NCBI GenBank assembly: GCA_947561585.1
Contig: CANNZV010001040.1
Coordinates: 1-64,000 of the forward strand
Reading direction: 5' to 3'
DNA: 64,000 nt
DNA from: Caprella mutica
Taxonomy: Eukaryota; Arthropoda; Malacostraca; Amphipoda; Caprellidae
A program made the position numbers and the translations under genes. Under the pieces are notes generated by a model. It saw only the letters and a list, made by a program, of their open reading frames with translations, was not told the origin of the DNA and did not search any database. Positions 12,116-25,466 of the stretch are shown here, one piece after another. Every line of letters begins with the position of its first letter. Position 1 is the stretch's first letter.

Positions 12116-13854
12116 CCAATAATGTTACAACACTTCAAACATTGCTTCAATATTGTTACAACATTGCCCCAATATTATTAAACATTGCCCCAATATAATT
12201 ACAACATTGCCCCAATATAATTACAACATTGCCCCAATATAATTACAACATTGCCCTAATATTGTTACAACATTGCCCTAATATTATTACAACATTGCCC
12301 TAATATTGTTACAACATTGTCCTAATATTGTTACAACATTGCCCCAATATTATTAAACATTGCCCCAATATTATTAAACATTGCCCCAATATAATTACAA
12401 CATTGCCCTAATATTGTTACAACATTGCCCTAATATTATTACAACATTGCCCTAATATTGTTACAACATTGTCCTAATATTGTTACAACATTGCCCTAAT
12501 ATTGTTACAACATTGCCCTAATATTGTTACAACATTGCCCTAATATTGTTACAACATTGCCCTAATATTATTACAACATTGCCCTAATATTGTTACAACA
12601 TTGCCCTAATATTGTTACAACATTGCCCTAATATTGTTACAACATTGCCCTAATATTATTACAATATTGCCCTAATATTATTACAACATTGCCCTAATAT
12701 TGTTACAACATTGCCCTAATATTGTTACAACATTGCCCTAATATTATTACAATATTGCCCTAATATTATTACAACATTGCCCTAATATTGTTACAACATT
12801 GTCCTAATATTGTTACAACATTGCCCTAATATTGTTACAACATTGCCCTAATATTGTTACAACATTGCCCTAATATTGTTACAACATTGCCCTAATATTG
12901 TTACAACATTGCCCTAATATTGTTACAACATTGTCCTAATATTGTTACAACATTGCCCTAATATTGTTACAACATTGCCCTAATATTGTTACAACATTGC
13001 CCTAATATTGTTACAACATTGCCCTAATATTGTTACAACATTTCCCTAATATTGTTACAACATTGCCCTAATATTGTTACAATATTGCCCTAATATTGTT
13101 ACAACATTGCCCTAATATTGTTACAACATTGCCCTAATATTATTACAACATTGCCCTAATATTGTTACAACATTGCCCTAATATTATTACAACATTGCCC
13201 TAATATTGTTACAACATTGCCCTAATATTATTACAACATTGCCCTAATATTGTTACAATATTGCCCTAATATTGTTACAACATTGCCCTAATATTGTTAC
13301 AACATTGCCCTAATATTGTTACAACATTGCCCTAATATTGTTACAACATTGCCCTAATATTGTTACAACATTTCCCTAATATTGTTACAACATTGCCCTA
13401 ATATTGTTACAATATTGCCCTAATATTGTTACAACATTGCCCTAATATTGTTACAACATTGCCCTAATATTATTACAACATTGCCCTAATATTGTTACAA
13501 CATTGTCCTAATATTGTTACAACATTGCCCTAATATTGTTACAACATTGCCCTAATATTGTTACAACATTGCCCTAATATTGTTACAACATTGCCCTAAT
13601 ATTGTTACAACATTGCCCTAATATTGTTACAACATTGTCCTAATATTGTTACAACATTGCCCTAATATTGTTACAACATTGCCCTAATATTGTTACAACA
13701 TTGTCCTAATATTGTTACAACATTGCCCTAATATTGTTACAACATTGCCCTAATATTGTTACAACATTGCCCTAATATTGTTACAACATTGCCCTAATAT
13801 TGATACAACATTTCCCTAATATTGTTACAACATTGCCCTAATATTGTTACAACA
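12116..13854 (+). repeat. 22-bp minisatellite family, locus 2, about 78 units
   Basis: The unit core is CATTGCCCTAATATTG, followed by TTACAA. The first units have CCCC in place of CCCT. Variants (ATTATT, GTCC, TTTCCC) recur in blocks, which suggests duplications of several units at a time. Confidence 0.95.
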
Positions 13855-14154
13855 GACTCTGACAAAATGGTGGGTCTGGACGAATTTAATAAATGGAGCG
13901 ATAAGTACCTTAAAAACTTATTCTAGTGAGGTGTTGTTTGTGTCACTTGATAGAATGAGTTAAGATACATAATATTATATGAAATTTGCGACGCTTCACC
14001 TTCTATTATATCATTTTAAGCAATTCTAAAATGAATTTTCGGCTAAACCTATTTTCCCTCTCAGAACTTCGTTATAAAAAGCCCTCAAAAACACGTATGG
14101 TACATAGATAGAGCTCTCTTTTCTTTATATTCATAATTAGGTAACACTTTACAT

Positions 14155-14870
14155 GTCATTATATATCAGAAGCTTTTTAATTGATCTCAATTTTTCCAAA
14201 AAATGTGATCTAACATTATTAGGCCTTCTCTTGGCTTCTATCTTCACCTGGAAGAGTGATTTGAACTTTTTGATAGTTTGTGAATATTTCGAAAGGGAAG
14301 CCATGGAATGCCATGAAATATTTATCTATACTAGATTACTCCATGATACAAGTTTTGTTAAAGTTTCAATTACATGGGCTTTACACTTTCAACGTAGGAA
14401 TTCTTTTAATTTCTCAATCAGATATCAATTTTTACAACAAAATTAGGTTTGGCCGAATCAGGGATTCTCAACTGAATTAAGCTCCAATAAGAGATTGAGC
14501 ACTTGTTTGAAGTATCGTATATGCAAGACTACACATTGGTGAATACAAAAAAATAAGAATTAAGCCGATCGGAGTTCAAAAACTGCATGAAGTCATCTCA
14601 TATGAATATAGAGGTTTGGCAGGAAGCGGCAATTGTTTTCGTCTAAACCCGTTTAAGAGAATGCGATGACATGTGACATTTAATGGTCAATTTTATTTCA
14701 AAATGTATTCAATACTGGATCTATACGAACTGTTCATGTTACAAATAATTTTTTTTTTCAATCACAGGCTTGAATGATTCCTAATAGCAAAGAATAAGTT
14801 TCATTCTGTCAAACCTAATTATGTTGCAACAGAAGATGCGAATGAATATGGATTCAGAATTCTATAAGAG
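14155..14870 (+). repeat. Tandem duplication, copy A, unique part
   Basis: About 715 bases, from TCATTATATATCAGAAGC to TCTATAAGAGAGGAG, recur with about 90 per cent identity at 15488-16200, offset by about 1334. Short frames in both copies differ at many amino acids and look neutral. Confidence 0.85.
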
Positions 14871-15473
14871 AGGAGTAGAAATAGAGGGGTCACTCACATT
14901 CCTCTCATTTATAGAAGAGAGGGGTCTCTCACACTTCTCTCATTTATAGAAAAGAGGGGTCTCTCACACTCCTCTCATTTATAGAAGAGAGGGGTCTCTC
15001 ACACTCCTCTCATTTATAGAAGAGATGAGTCTCTCACACTCCTCTCATTTATAGAAGAGAGGGGTCTCTCACACTCTTCTTATTTATAGAAGAGATGAGT
15101 CTCTCACACTCCTCTCATTTATAGAAGAGAGGAGTCTCTCACACTCCTCTCATTTAAAGAAGAGAGGAGTCTCTCACACTCCTCTCATTTATAGAAGAGA
15201 GGAGTCTCTCACACTCCTCTCATTTATAGAAGAGATGAGTCTCTCACACTCCTCTCATTTATAGAAGAGAGGAGTATCTCACACTCCTCTCATTTAAAGA
15301 AGAGAGGAGTCTCTCACACTCCTCTCATTTATAGAAGAGAGGAGTCTCTCACACTCCTCTTATTCATAGAAGAGAGGAGTCTCTCACACTCCTCTTATTC
15401 ATAGAAGAGAGGAGTCTCTCACACTCCTCTCATTTATAGAAGAGAGGAGTCCTCTCATTTATGGAAGAGAGGA
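14864..15473 (+). repeat. 35-bp hairpin minisatellite, array A
   Basis: Each unit holds the perfect stem GAGAGGAGT and ACTCCTCTC around CTCTCAC, then a spacer of the type ATTTATAGAA. About 17 units. Variants such as GAGATGAGT break the stem on one side only. Confidence 0.92.
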
Positions 15474-15487
15474 GTCACATACGTTGT

Positions 15488-16200
15488 ATCATTATATATC
15501 AAAAGCTTTTTAATTGATCTCAATTTTTCCAAAAAATGTGAGTTAACATTATTAGGCCTTCTGTTGGCTTCTATCTTCACCTGGAAGAGTGATTTGAACT
15601 TTTTGATAGTTTGTGAATATTTCGAAAGGAAAGCCATGGAATGCCATGAAATATTTATCTATACTAGATTACTCCATGATACAAGTTTTGATAAAGTTTC
15701 AAGTACATAGGCTTCTTACTTTCCACGTAGGAATTCTTTTAATTTCACAATCAGGTATCAATTTTTGCAACAGAATTGGGTTTGGCCGAATCAAGCCGTC
15801 TCAACTGAATTAAGCTCCAATAAGAGATTGAGCACTTGTTTGAAGCATCGTATAAGCATAAGTACACATTAATGAACACAAAAAATATTGAATTAAGCCG
15901 ATCGAAGTTCAAAAACTGCATGAAGTCATCTTATATGAATATAGAGGTTTGGCAGGAAGCGGCAATTGTTTTCGTCTAAACCCGTTTAAGAGAATGCGAT
16001 GACATGTGACATTTAATGGTAAATTTTATTTCTAAAAGTATTCAATACCGGATCCTTATGAAATGTTCATGATACAAATAAAAAAAAAATTCCACTCACA
16101 GGCTTAAATAATTTTTAATAGCAAAGAAGAAGTTTCATTCTGCCAAACCTAATTATGTTGCAACAGAAGATGCGAATGAATATGGATTCAGAGTTCTATA
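15488..16200 (+). repeat. Tandem duplication, copy B, unique part
   Basis: Homologous to 14155-14870, with scattered substitutions and small indels. Like copy A it runs straight into a 35-bp hairpin array. Confidence 0.85.
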
Positions 16201-16800
16201 AGAGAGGAGACACACTCCTTTTATTTAAAAAAGAGAGGGGTCTCTCAAACTCCTCTCATTTATGGAAGATAGGAGTCTTTCACACTCCTCTCATTTATAG
16301 AAGAGAGGAGTTACTCACAATCTTCTCATTTCTAGAAGAGAGGAGTCTCTCACACTCCTCTCATTCATAGAAGAGAGGAGTCTCTCACTCTCCTCTCATT
16401 TATAGAAGAGAGGAGTCACTCACACTCCTCTCTTTCATAGAAGAGAGGAGTCTATTACACTCCTCTCATTTATAGAAGAGAGGAGTCTAATACACTCCTC
16501 TCATTCATAGAAGAGAGGAGTCTATCACACTCCTCTCAATTATAGAAGAGATGAGTCTCACACTCCTCTCATTTCTAGAAGAGAGGAGTCTATCACACTC
16601 CTCTCATTTATAGAAGAGAGAAGTCTCACACTCCTCTCATTTCTAAAAGAGAGGAGTCTATCACACTCCTCTCAATTATAGAAGAGAGGAGTCTCACACT
16701 CCTCTCATTTCTAGAAGAGAGGAGTCTATCACACTCCTCTTATTCATAGAAGAGAGGAGTCTATCACACTCCTCTCATTTATAGAAGAGAGGAATCTCTT
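16196..16800 (+). repeat. 35-bp hairpin minisatellite, array B
   Basis: It has the same hairpin unit as array A but more variation in length and sequence (CTATCACAC, CTAATACAC, shorter CTCACAC units). About 17 units. Confidence 0.9.
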
Positions 16801-17163
16801 ATACTTCTAAATCTATTAAAATTTGTCTAATGCACGATATAGTAACGGTTAACCACATTTCCAATGAATAAAACACTTCCTATATGGCAACATATACCAA
16901 TACAACCATCTGGATTAATAATTCAGTACTTGGCATCTCAATAATACGAATTGGCAACTCACTTTTCTCTCGTTCAAACCTTAAGTATCAGAACACAACA
17001 TTAATCCAATGACGTCATTCGACTGAACCCACTTCCTTCGTCTAAAACTAACAAGAGTTGGATCAAACCTGAAATTGTTCTGCCAAACCCACAACCGTTC
17101 TTTGAAACCTGAAAAAATTCGTCTAAGCCTTAAATTTTTCTATGAAACCTGCTACTGTCAGAA
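16801..17163. other. Spacer, no feature seen
   Basis: No coding signal is seen. Confidence 0.4.
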
Positions 17164-18038
17164 TAACAACATTGCCCTAATATTGTTACAACATTGCCCT
17201 AATATTATTACAACATTGCCCTAATATTGTTACAACATTGCCCTAATATTATTACAACATTGCCCTAATATTGTTACAACATTGCCCTAATATTATTACA
17301 ACATTGCCCTAATATTATTACAACATTGCCCTAATATTATTACAACATTGCCCTAATATTATTACAACATTGCCCTAATATTATTACAACATTGCCCTAA
17401 TATTATTACAACATTGCCCTAATATTATTACAACATTGCCCTAATATTATTACAACATTGCCCTAATATTATTACAACATTGCCCTAATATTGTTACAAC
17501 ATTGCCCTAATATTATTACAACATTGCCCTAATATTGTTACAACATTGCCCTAATATTATTACAACATTGCCCTAATATTATTACAACATTGCCCTAATA
17601 TTATTACAACATTGCCCTAATATTGTTACAATATTGCCCTAATATTGTTACAACATTGCCCTAATATTATTACAACATTGCCCTAATATTATTACAACAT
17701 TGCCCTAATATTGTTACAACATTGCCCTAATATTATTACAACATTGCCCTAATATTATTACAACATTGCCCTAATATTGTTACAACATTGCCCTAATATT
17801 GTTACAACATTGCCCTAATATTGTTACAACATTGCCCTAATATTGTTACAACATTGCCCTAATATTGTTACAACATTGCCCTAATATTGTTACAATATTG
17901 CCCTAATATTGTTACAACATTGCCCTAATATTGTTACAACATTGCCCTAATATTGTTACAACATTGCCCTAATATTGTTACAACATTGCCCTAATATTGT
18001 TACAACATTGCCCTAATATTGTTACAACATTGCCCTCA
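17164..18038 (+). repeat. 22-bp minisatellite family, locus 3, about 40 units
   Basis: It has the same unit as locus 2 (CATTGCCCTAATATTG), with ATTATT-type units concentrated in the left half and ATTGTT-type units in the right half. Confidence 0.95.
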
Positions 18039-18614
18039 TGTTTTATTTCAGAGCGAAAACATTGCCAGTGTTTTTAATCTAATATTTAATTAACTCGGCT
18101 GAGAAAATATCAACGAAAAGAAAAAATACACTTTGGATTGAGCAAATTTTTCAGTTTTTATTTATCCTATATAATAAAAGATACACATTGTATTGTGTAT
18201 TATTACTACATTATGTTTTGTTGCAATATAAAAATAAGAAGAATTACAAGATAATGATGATATATTTATTGTGAAGATATAAAATAGAAGAAACAAAAGT
18301 CTATATAATATAATAATAATAAATAAAATTAAATGAGTTAAAAATAAGTAAGTAAATCATATTCAAAATAATTAATGCAAAGTTCTACGATGAATACAAT
18401 TCAAATATGGAAAGAAAGATATATTATCATATAAATTATCTTTATTTAATATAAATATCTTTAATAGTTAACTCATTTTATATGTTTCATTTAACCATTA
18501 TCTCGTAAACCACTCTGTGGATATTCCATCGCTAAAATATCATCTTCCTAAAGGTATGATTAATAATATAATACATTAAAATACAGAAATATAAACTGAA
18601 AAAATAATTATAGA
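18039..18614. other. AT-rich sequence, no feature seen
   Basis: Nothing is recognised. Confidence 0.4.
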
Positions 18615-18785
18615 TAGTGCAAGTTACGAATTATCGGTCGGTACTACATATTCGGTTTTATAAGATAAAACGATATATAAATTATTACTATTACACAGTG
18701 CTATATAATAATAATAATTTTGTTATCGATTTTTCTTATATGACCGAAGATGTAGTTCTGACCGATAATTTGTAACTTACCCTAA
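18615..18785. mobile_element. Foldback MITE of the ATTATCGGTC family, copy 1
   Basis: The left end GTTACGAATTATCGGTCGG mirrors the right end (CTGACCGATAATTTGTAAC, then TTACCCTA). The centre is AT-rich and lacks the GGTATCC palindrome found in other copies. Confidence 0.65.
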
Positions 18786-18930
18786 GTATTGGTCAGAAAA
18801 TTGTACTTCTGCTTATTTTTAAATTCAAAATTTTATAACTTTTATTATAACTAAAATAAATTCGTATTGCTGTAAATTATACGAAAATAGTTGTCGGTTA
18901 TTTTTTTCAACTTATTTTATGATTGGATCG

Positions 18931-19134
18931 TAGGGTAAGCTTTTAGTTATCGACCGGTTGCACATCTTCGATCGACTATATATAAAAAAAATATAACTCG
19001 TCATTTAAATTGTTATCCATGATATTTACTAAATAAAATAACGAGTTAAAATACCAAATTCCACATATTCTTGGTATTCTTCCACATATTTGATCGAAGA
19101 TGTGGAACCGTTTGATAACTGGGATCTATCCCTA
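18931..19134. mobile_element. Foldback MITE, diverged ATTATCGGTC family, copy 2
   Basis: TAGGGTAAGCTTTTAGTTAT at the left and ATAACTGGGATCTATCCCTA at the right form the outer arms. CACATCTTCGATCG pairs with GATCGAAGATGTGG. Confidence 0.55.
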
Positions 19135-21783
19135 CATGAAGAAATAGAGTGTTTCTTTCTTTTCTTTTTTCGTTCTAATCATAATTATAATAAAATTATT
19201 GAATTTTTGATTTTAAAGGAACATTTATGAATATATGGTTAATTCTGTTACTATATTCTAATAAAGAATTAATAACAATGAATGAAGAATAATTTACCAA
19301 AATAAATCGCATATAATGAATAAGGATAACGGATTTATGGATGAAAACATAAAACATAAAAACCCCAAGCCCTTCTATAATTTCCTCTAACTGAGTCTAA
19401 CACGAGGGATTTTAAGGCAAGGTTTAATCTTTTTAATTACCACGAAGCAATAGATACCACAGCGCATGCATAGTACACAAAATAATGACTGCAATAAAGT
19501 TACTACCATCAAAAATAAACAGTCCAACACAGTCAATACATCACTACCTACATAGTAAAAAATGAAACAATTACAATTTCACAAATCAGCATAACCATCA
19601 TCTAAATATTTCTTTGGTGCACTTTTAAACTTCTTGTAAGAATTGATTTTCCGAAGTATCACAAGAAGAGCATGCCAATGTTTTAAACAAGAAAATAACT
19701 CTAATGCTCAGTAGAAGTCAATCTGTGACATCTGATTTAAGGTTCCTTGGAGTGCCAGTAATATAATTACTGATTATTACAAATATTATAAAAGCGATCA
19801 GTGAACTATAAAAGACAAAAAACCATAGATTTCTCTTTATAACCTTATTAAATAAAGGTAAAATAGAAATACGACGATAGTTATTGACAGTAGTTTTATT
19901 CCCTTAGGTATCACTATCGCATTCTTTAAGTCATCATCAACAACACCAGTAAAGAGAAATTTATAGTAAGTGAGGAAGGATATTTCAAACCTGAACCACT
20001 CTTCTTCAAGAGATTTACAGAGATTGCATCAATATTTTTTGTATTGCTGAGACACATGAAAATCACATTTACCTCTCGCTCTGAAACTGCATCTAGAAAC
20101 ATCGAATGGCATTGCTACCAATGAATGCAAGAGGATGAGCATTCTATGAGTAACAGACCGAAAAATGTTCGTTAAAAGCAGTCTCATCAGCATTAGTGAC
20201 GGTCTACCGTCACTACTTTAAGAAATTACGTTTTGCTTAATTGCGTCATATGAATGATGTTTACGCATATCGAAGTTTTTTAAAAGTCACTCGTATTATT
20301 AATAAACATACTCTAGTAATACCTCATGTATGCTCTTATTATCACATTTTTTGCATTATTTATCACCCAAATATATGCTAAATGATTAGTCAAGCCGAAT
20401 TAAAATCAGCAATGTTATTTAAGTGTTTCAATTAACATCCAAAACCAAATTATGAAAATTCAACAATTTGTCACGAGAAAAGTGTCTAAAATTACATTCA
20501 ACTAATTCACTAAAACTTAACATCAGTATTTTCTTATGTATATTCCTACAAATGTGAACAATGGTCAATACATTATCCAAGAGAATATAAACTTATTTGA
20601 CACAAAAATAGACTATTATGTGATCTTAGATAGACATTATGGTTAACATTAATTGGTGGAAATCGTGTAGGTTTAGTTATTAGTGCATGAAGTTGAAAAT
20701 AATTACCACAGCTGTAAAATGCATTATATCGTCTTTGTTTTGATCGAGTAAATTGCTATTAAGCTCAAGTAGGCAAGTGTCATGTTTCAAAGAATTATCA
20801 GAAAACAATGTAAGGAGGTTGTCAAACAATTTAGATATACTGTCAGATTGTGCTCTGTAAATCGCAACTAATGAAGCACAATTTATAAATCATATAGACT
20901 AAAATTACATTGTAGAATATACAATATATTAATATTTATATATATATGAATATTTAACAATTTCTGATATATTTTTATAATTTTATAAATTTTCCTTCCT
21001 ATAACTCTGTAACAAATTCTTACAACTTCCTAAAATTTTGAATCAAACTCCAATAACTTCATATATTAAAAAAAAGAATTTTTTTAATGTATTTTAAAAA
21101 AAATTTCCACTTTTAATCGAAAATTTTTTCTCGTCATAAATATTCAATAATATGAGTTGCCAGTTAGTCTAATATAAACTCTTTAAAAATGACAACAATG
21201 GACCATTTTACTGAGCGTAATGGCCCCAATAATTACAATTACACCAGCAAACTGAAATAACTGAAATTACACAATTCATTACTACATCTAAGAGGCCATT
21301 ATAGCTTTAATAACAGTAATGGAATTAAATTAGGTACTTCAAAATGCTTTCTCTTGGAATGAAAAGTGCTGCCAGAGTAATATTCATTTAATTAATGAAA
21401 ACAGTTTTTATCTTAACCAAACAGGTTCGTAGATAATATCAAATGAAAATAAATTTACTAGAAGAAAAGTTAATTAGTGATGTAAAATTTTTACGGATTA
21501 AAATAAATAAAACTTAAAAAAAAACACTAAAACACATAATATCATTGTTCGTAAATTGTGCTATGTAAGTAAATCAAAATTCCGAGTTTTATGATTCACT
21601 CCATTACGGACTCGATGCAGCAAATCGAACTTTACGCATTTTCTCGTTCTGAATCAACATATAACTTCAGCCAAACTAACTGTCAGGAAGAAAAAGTTTG
21701 AAGCGAAAAAATCCCTTCCGTTCTACGAACTAACCCCCACGAGTTCTTGGCACGAATTCCGAGACAAATAACTGATGTAAGAG
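19135..21783. other. 2.6 kb without a recognised feature
   Basis: AT-rich with no array, long frame or known element. Confidence 0.4.
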
Positions 21784-22060
21784 TAAAGGGCCGTACACAC
21801 GCAGGTTTTTTTTTAAGTCTTTCCACCAGACTTTTTGCTAAGCTCCTTCAACATTTTTCAACGAGAACATAAGAAGAAACGATATAATAATAATTTATTC
21901 AGTTGGTATCCATTATACCTGTAGGTATCATGGATACCAACGAATATATATAATAATTATATTATCGTTTTTTCCTATATTCTCGTTGAAAAAGTAGGAG
22001 GAACCTACCAAAAAAACTGTTGGAAAGACTTAAAAACCCTGCGTGTGTACGGCCCTTTTA
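21784..22060. mobile_element. Foldback MITE of the GGGCCGTACACAC family, copy 1
   Basis: Arms of about 125 bases begin AAAGGGCCGTACACACGCAG and contain CCACCAGACTTTTTGCTAAG. They meet at a palindromic core of the type GGTATCCATTATACC and GGTATCATGGATACC. Confidence 0.8.
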
Positions 22061-23945
22061 AGGTTATTGATGAAATAATGATTAAAATTCCTATCAAGAA
22101 AATACAGGATGGGCTAACTTATTTCTAAGTACTTTCTATATTTTAATTTATATTTATCAAGTCAAACTTTCAAACGAAGTAAAATATCTTTCATTTTAAT
22201 TGATTCACAATAAAACATGAATTTGAGGTTTCCCTAATACATTGTTACATTGTCTGTCTGTTTCAAAACATACAAAGTACACCATTTCACTAATTCCTCC
22301 ACAGTGACAATTTAAACATTTCCCCTCCGTGTATTGCTATGTTTCACATCACTTTATTATCAGTCCCACTGAAACTCAGTGCTTCTCTATTCAGGTATTT
22401 GTGTAATATCAGCGAGACACGTTGTAAAATTTCTGCAGTTGCAAAATAATTATGCAATCCCATATGTCGCAGTTCTACATTGTCTCTCTGAATGCATTAA
22501 AGTCTGATGTGTCGCAGCTGTCGTGAGCGTTAGAAACGGATTCTCCAGCTCCAATAAAACAGATCAAAAGCTTTGACATGGAGTAATAGAGATGAACGTA
22601 AAAATTCTATTTTGTCACCTGTTTCAGAGATAATCTCCGACAATGTGATGCTGTACGGAGTGCTTAGGCCTTAGAGTTACGATCTGCCAGGCAAAAATGC
22701 CTCCGTCTCTTTCACCCGATAGAACCTAATCATCCTGCAAAAAGAATACTCACAATATATCATCTTAGTTTTTCATCCGATAAATGAATAGCATTTGTTA
22801 GCGAGAGAATCTTTAGATAAATTAGTGATAATGTCATGACTTCTCCTTATGGATGACCTACTTAGCATTTCAGAACTTCAAAAATTCCTGCAATAGACTT
22901 TTGGAAAGATTCGAAACTTTCGTGATTTTCTATTTGAGTTACGACAGCTCCGTGAAAATTGAATTCGAGGATTTAAAACCTCTCACCAAAGGAAGAACAA
23001 GTTCCTTAGTCTTATTAACATATTGTAAACTACTTCCTAGAGGAAATTATTCAAATCGCTTTTCCGGGAAATGTTTCTTCAATCCTAGATATTTTTACTG
23101 GCTAGTTAGGAGAAGTAAGGATATTGGAATAAATTTAAGACAAGTTAGATTTCAAAATCTAGTATTATAAATATTAAAGTCATCATAGAAAGATATTTGT
23201 CATTTAATAAAAAGATAATTAATGATTATCGAAGTCATGAACTATCTGCCCCATTCGACAAGATATTTATTCTGCTATACAGATAGCATACTAATAAGTT
23301 TCTAGAGAGTAATTATACATCGTGGCACGATAATCACGATAGCAAACTCTTCAGTCGTTATCGTTCCCAAATCAGGCGTACCAACGGCAAGGAAGGAGAC
23401 GGTATTCAAGTCCATAAGTTAGGCCCGTATCGCCTTAATCCCAGTCTTAACCTAATCCTCGACAGTAGGCACAATGCACATTTATCTATAGAAGGTGAGT
23501 TTGCTACGTTAAATCGGTATACATATAATATAGGTAACACAGAAAGGTATTGTAACCCAAAGTTGATATAGAAAACAGATGCAAGAATATTCTCAATAAT
23601 AATAAAAAAATAATAATAATAATAGAAAGATCGATAAATCAAACTACAGTTTTGAATTAATTATTTATAACATTTTTTCTATTTTTGTAGGATTTCAGAC
23701 TGTCTTGTAATGTGATAGTGAAATTAATCAGCATAATACATATTTAATCACCAAATAGTGTGAATAAAAGAAATAAGAGAAGAAATAATAATTATATCTT
23801 AATCAAGATATTCTATTGATGTTTAATTAACGTGGTAATGTTTATAAGTTAACTGAGTTATATATACATCGTGGTAATTTTTGCAACTTAACATGTTATA
23901 AGTTATCTATATAGTGAATGTTATAAGTGACCTGAGTTCATATAA
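22061..23945. other. No supported feature
   Basis: A 105-residue frame at 22853-23170 has an ordinary composition and no recognised motif. I do not call it a gene. Confidence 0.4.
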
Positions 23946-24560
23946 TACCTAGATTGCGTGCACTCGGTAGAGCGCATACATTCGCCGCCGCTTATCCGTT
24001 TGCTACCAAAATCTAATAAACTGAACACTGGAAAGTGGATAGTGACCAATCGACCCACCAAGTTTCATGCAATATGGTTCAATATTTTTTGAGTTATTGA
24101 GTTATAAATGACCTTGACCTTTGACAGGATCGCTCCCAAAATTCTTCCAGATGGTTCGTGGACATTGTCCAATCGTCTCATCAAATTTCAGACAATTTGG
24201 TTGAATACTTTTTGAGTTATTGAGTTATAAATGGCCTTGACCTTGATCTTTGACCTTAGACCCGATCGTTCCCAAAATCTAACAAAATGGTTCCTGTATA
24301 TTGTCCAATTGTTCCACCAAGTTTCATGCAATATGGTTCAATACTTCTGAGTTATATATGACCATGACCTTGACCTTTGACCTTATCGCTCCAAAAATTC
24401 TATCAGCAGGTCACTAGACATGGACCAATCGTTTTAACAAATTTAGGGTAATTTGGTTGAATCCTTTTTCAGTTAAGCGAATAACAAGATGATAAATAAA
24501 TAAATAAACAAACAAACGACGGCTAAAATATGACCTTTCCGCATTCTGCGAAGGTAATAA
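23946..24560 (+). mobile_element. tRNA-like SINE, copy 2 (longest)
   Basis: Its head GTGCACTCGGTAGAGCGCAT is followed by four related segments carrying TGACCTTGACCTTTGACC-like words and CAATTTGGTTGAAT. The tail has AATAAATAAACAAACAAACG and ends in CTGCGAAGGTAATAA. Confidence 0.6.
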
Positions 24561-25067
24561 CAGTGTCCTGATAATAATATTTGTCCTATATTGCCAGCAT
24601 TGACTTTATTAGAAAATTTTTTCCCTTTTGCTAACAGTGTCCTAATTAGAATAATTGATTTGTTCCAAAATTACCATTTCGAAAATGTCTCTTTTTTCCC
24701 AATACAAAAGAGAATCCCTTAAAATATTCATGAATTGCCTTCTCACTATTGGAAAATGCATCCGGAATATATAAACTTTTCGAATAAGTAACTATTCTGA
24801 GATTGAAGGGGCAGGTAATCCTGATGAAATGCAAATTTTCTATCTTCGAAATTCTATTACTCCTCTGATTCAAAGGAGATTCAAATTGGATCTGTTTTCG
24901 TAAACAGAGAAAAGATATGCTCCAAATTCTTAGTCCGAATCCTAATGGAATTCCACGTTTTATAATCTATGATTTTCTGAAGAGAATTTCAGTTTTAAAA
25001 ACACTTGTTGCCGAGCAAATTTTTATATTAATAGGTGAAATAACCAAAAGTTGTTGGAGATAATGCA
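24561..25067. other. No supported feature
   Basis: A 75-residue minus-strand frame (24646-24873) matches nothing I know. Confidence 0.4.
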
Positions 25068-25466
25068 TAACTAGAATGGGCACTCGGTAGAGCGCATAAC
25101 TTCGCCGCGGTTTATATATGAACATGACCTTCTCATAATCTTTGAATTATAAATGACCTTGTCTTTTGATCCATTCGTTCCTAATGAAAACAATCGTCTC
25201 ACCAAATTTTAGGCAATTTGGTTGAATACTTTTTGAGTTAATGAGTTTTAAATGACCTTGATCTGTGACCTTTGACCTTTGATACGCTCGCTCCCAAAAT
25301 CTGATAAAATGGTTCCTTGATGATGAGCAATCGTCTCACTAAATTTCAGCCAATTTGGTTGAATATTTTTTGTGTTATACATAAATGACCTGTACCTTCA
25401 CCCGAATCGCTTCCAAAATTTTACAAGATCTAAAACTTTACCTTTAGCATCTGCGAAGGTAATAAT
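25068..25466 (+). mobile_element. tRNA-like SINE, copy 3
   Basis: The head GGGCACTCGGTAGAGCGCAT is followed by two to three diverged segments with TGACCTT words and the CTGCGAAGGTAATAA end. Confidence 0.55.

Noticed and set aside
14280..15813. Pair of similar 66-residue frames in the tandem duplication
   Set aside because: About one residue in six differs, with no recognised motif and non-ATG starts. It looks like neutral divergence.
22853..23170. 105-residue frame
   Set aside because: No family resemblance, no splice or promoter context, and ordinary length for chance.
23951..23985. Functional tRNA gene
   Set aside because: Only a D-arm-like head is present. No anticodon arm, T-arm or B box is seen, and the sequence continues as a SINE.
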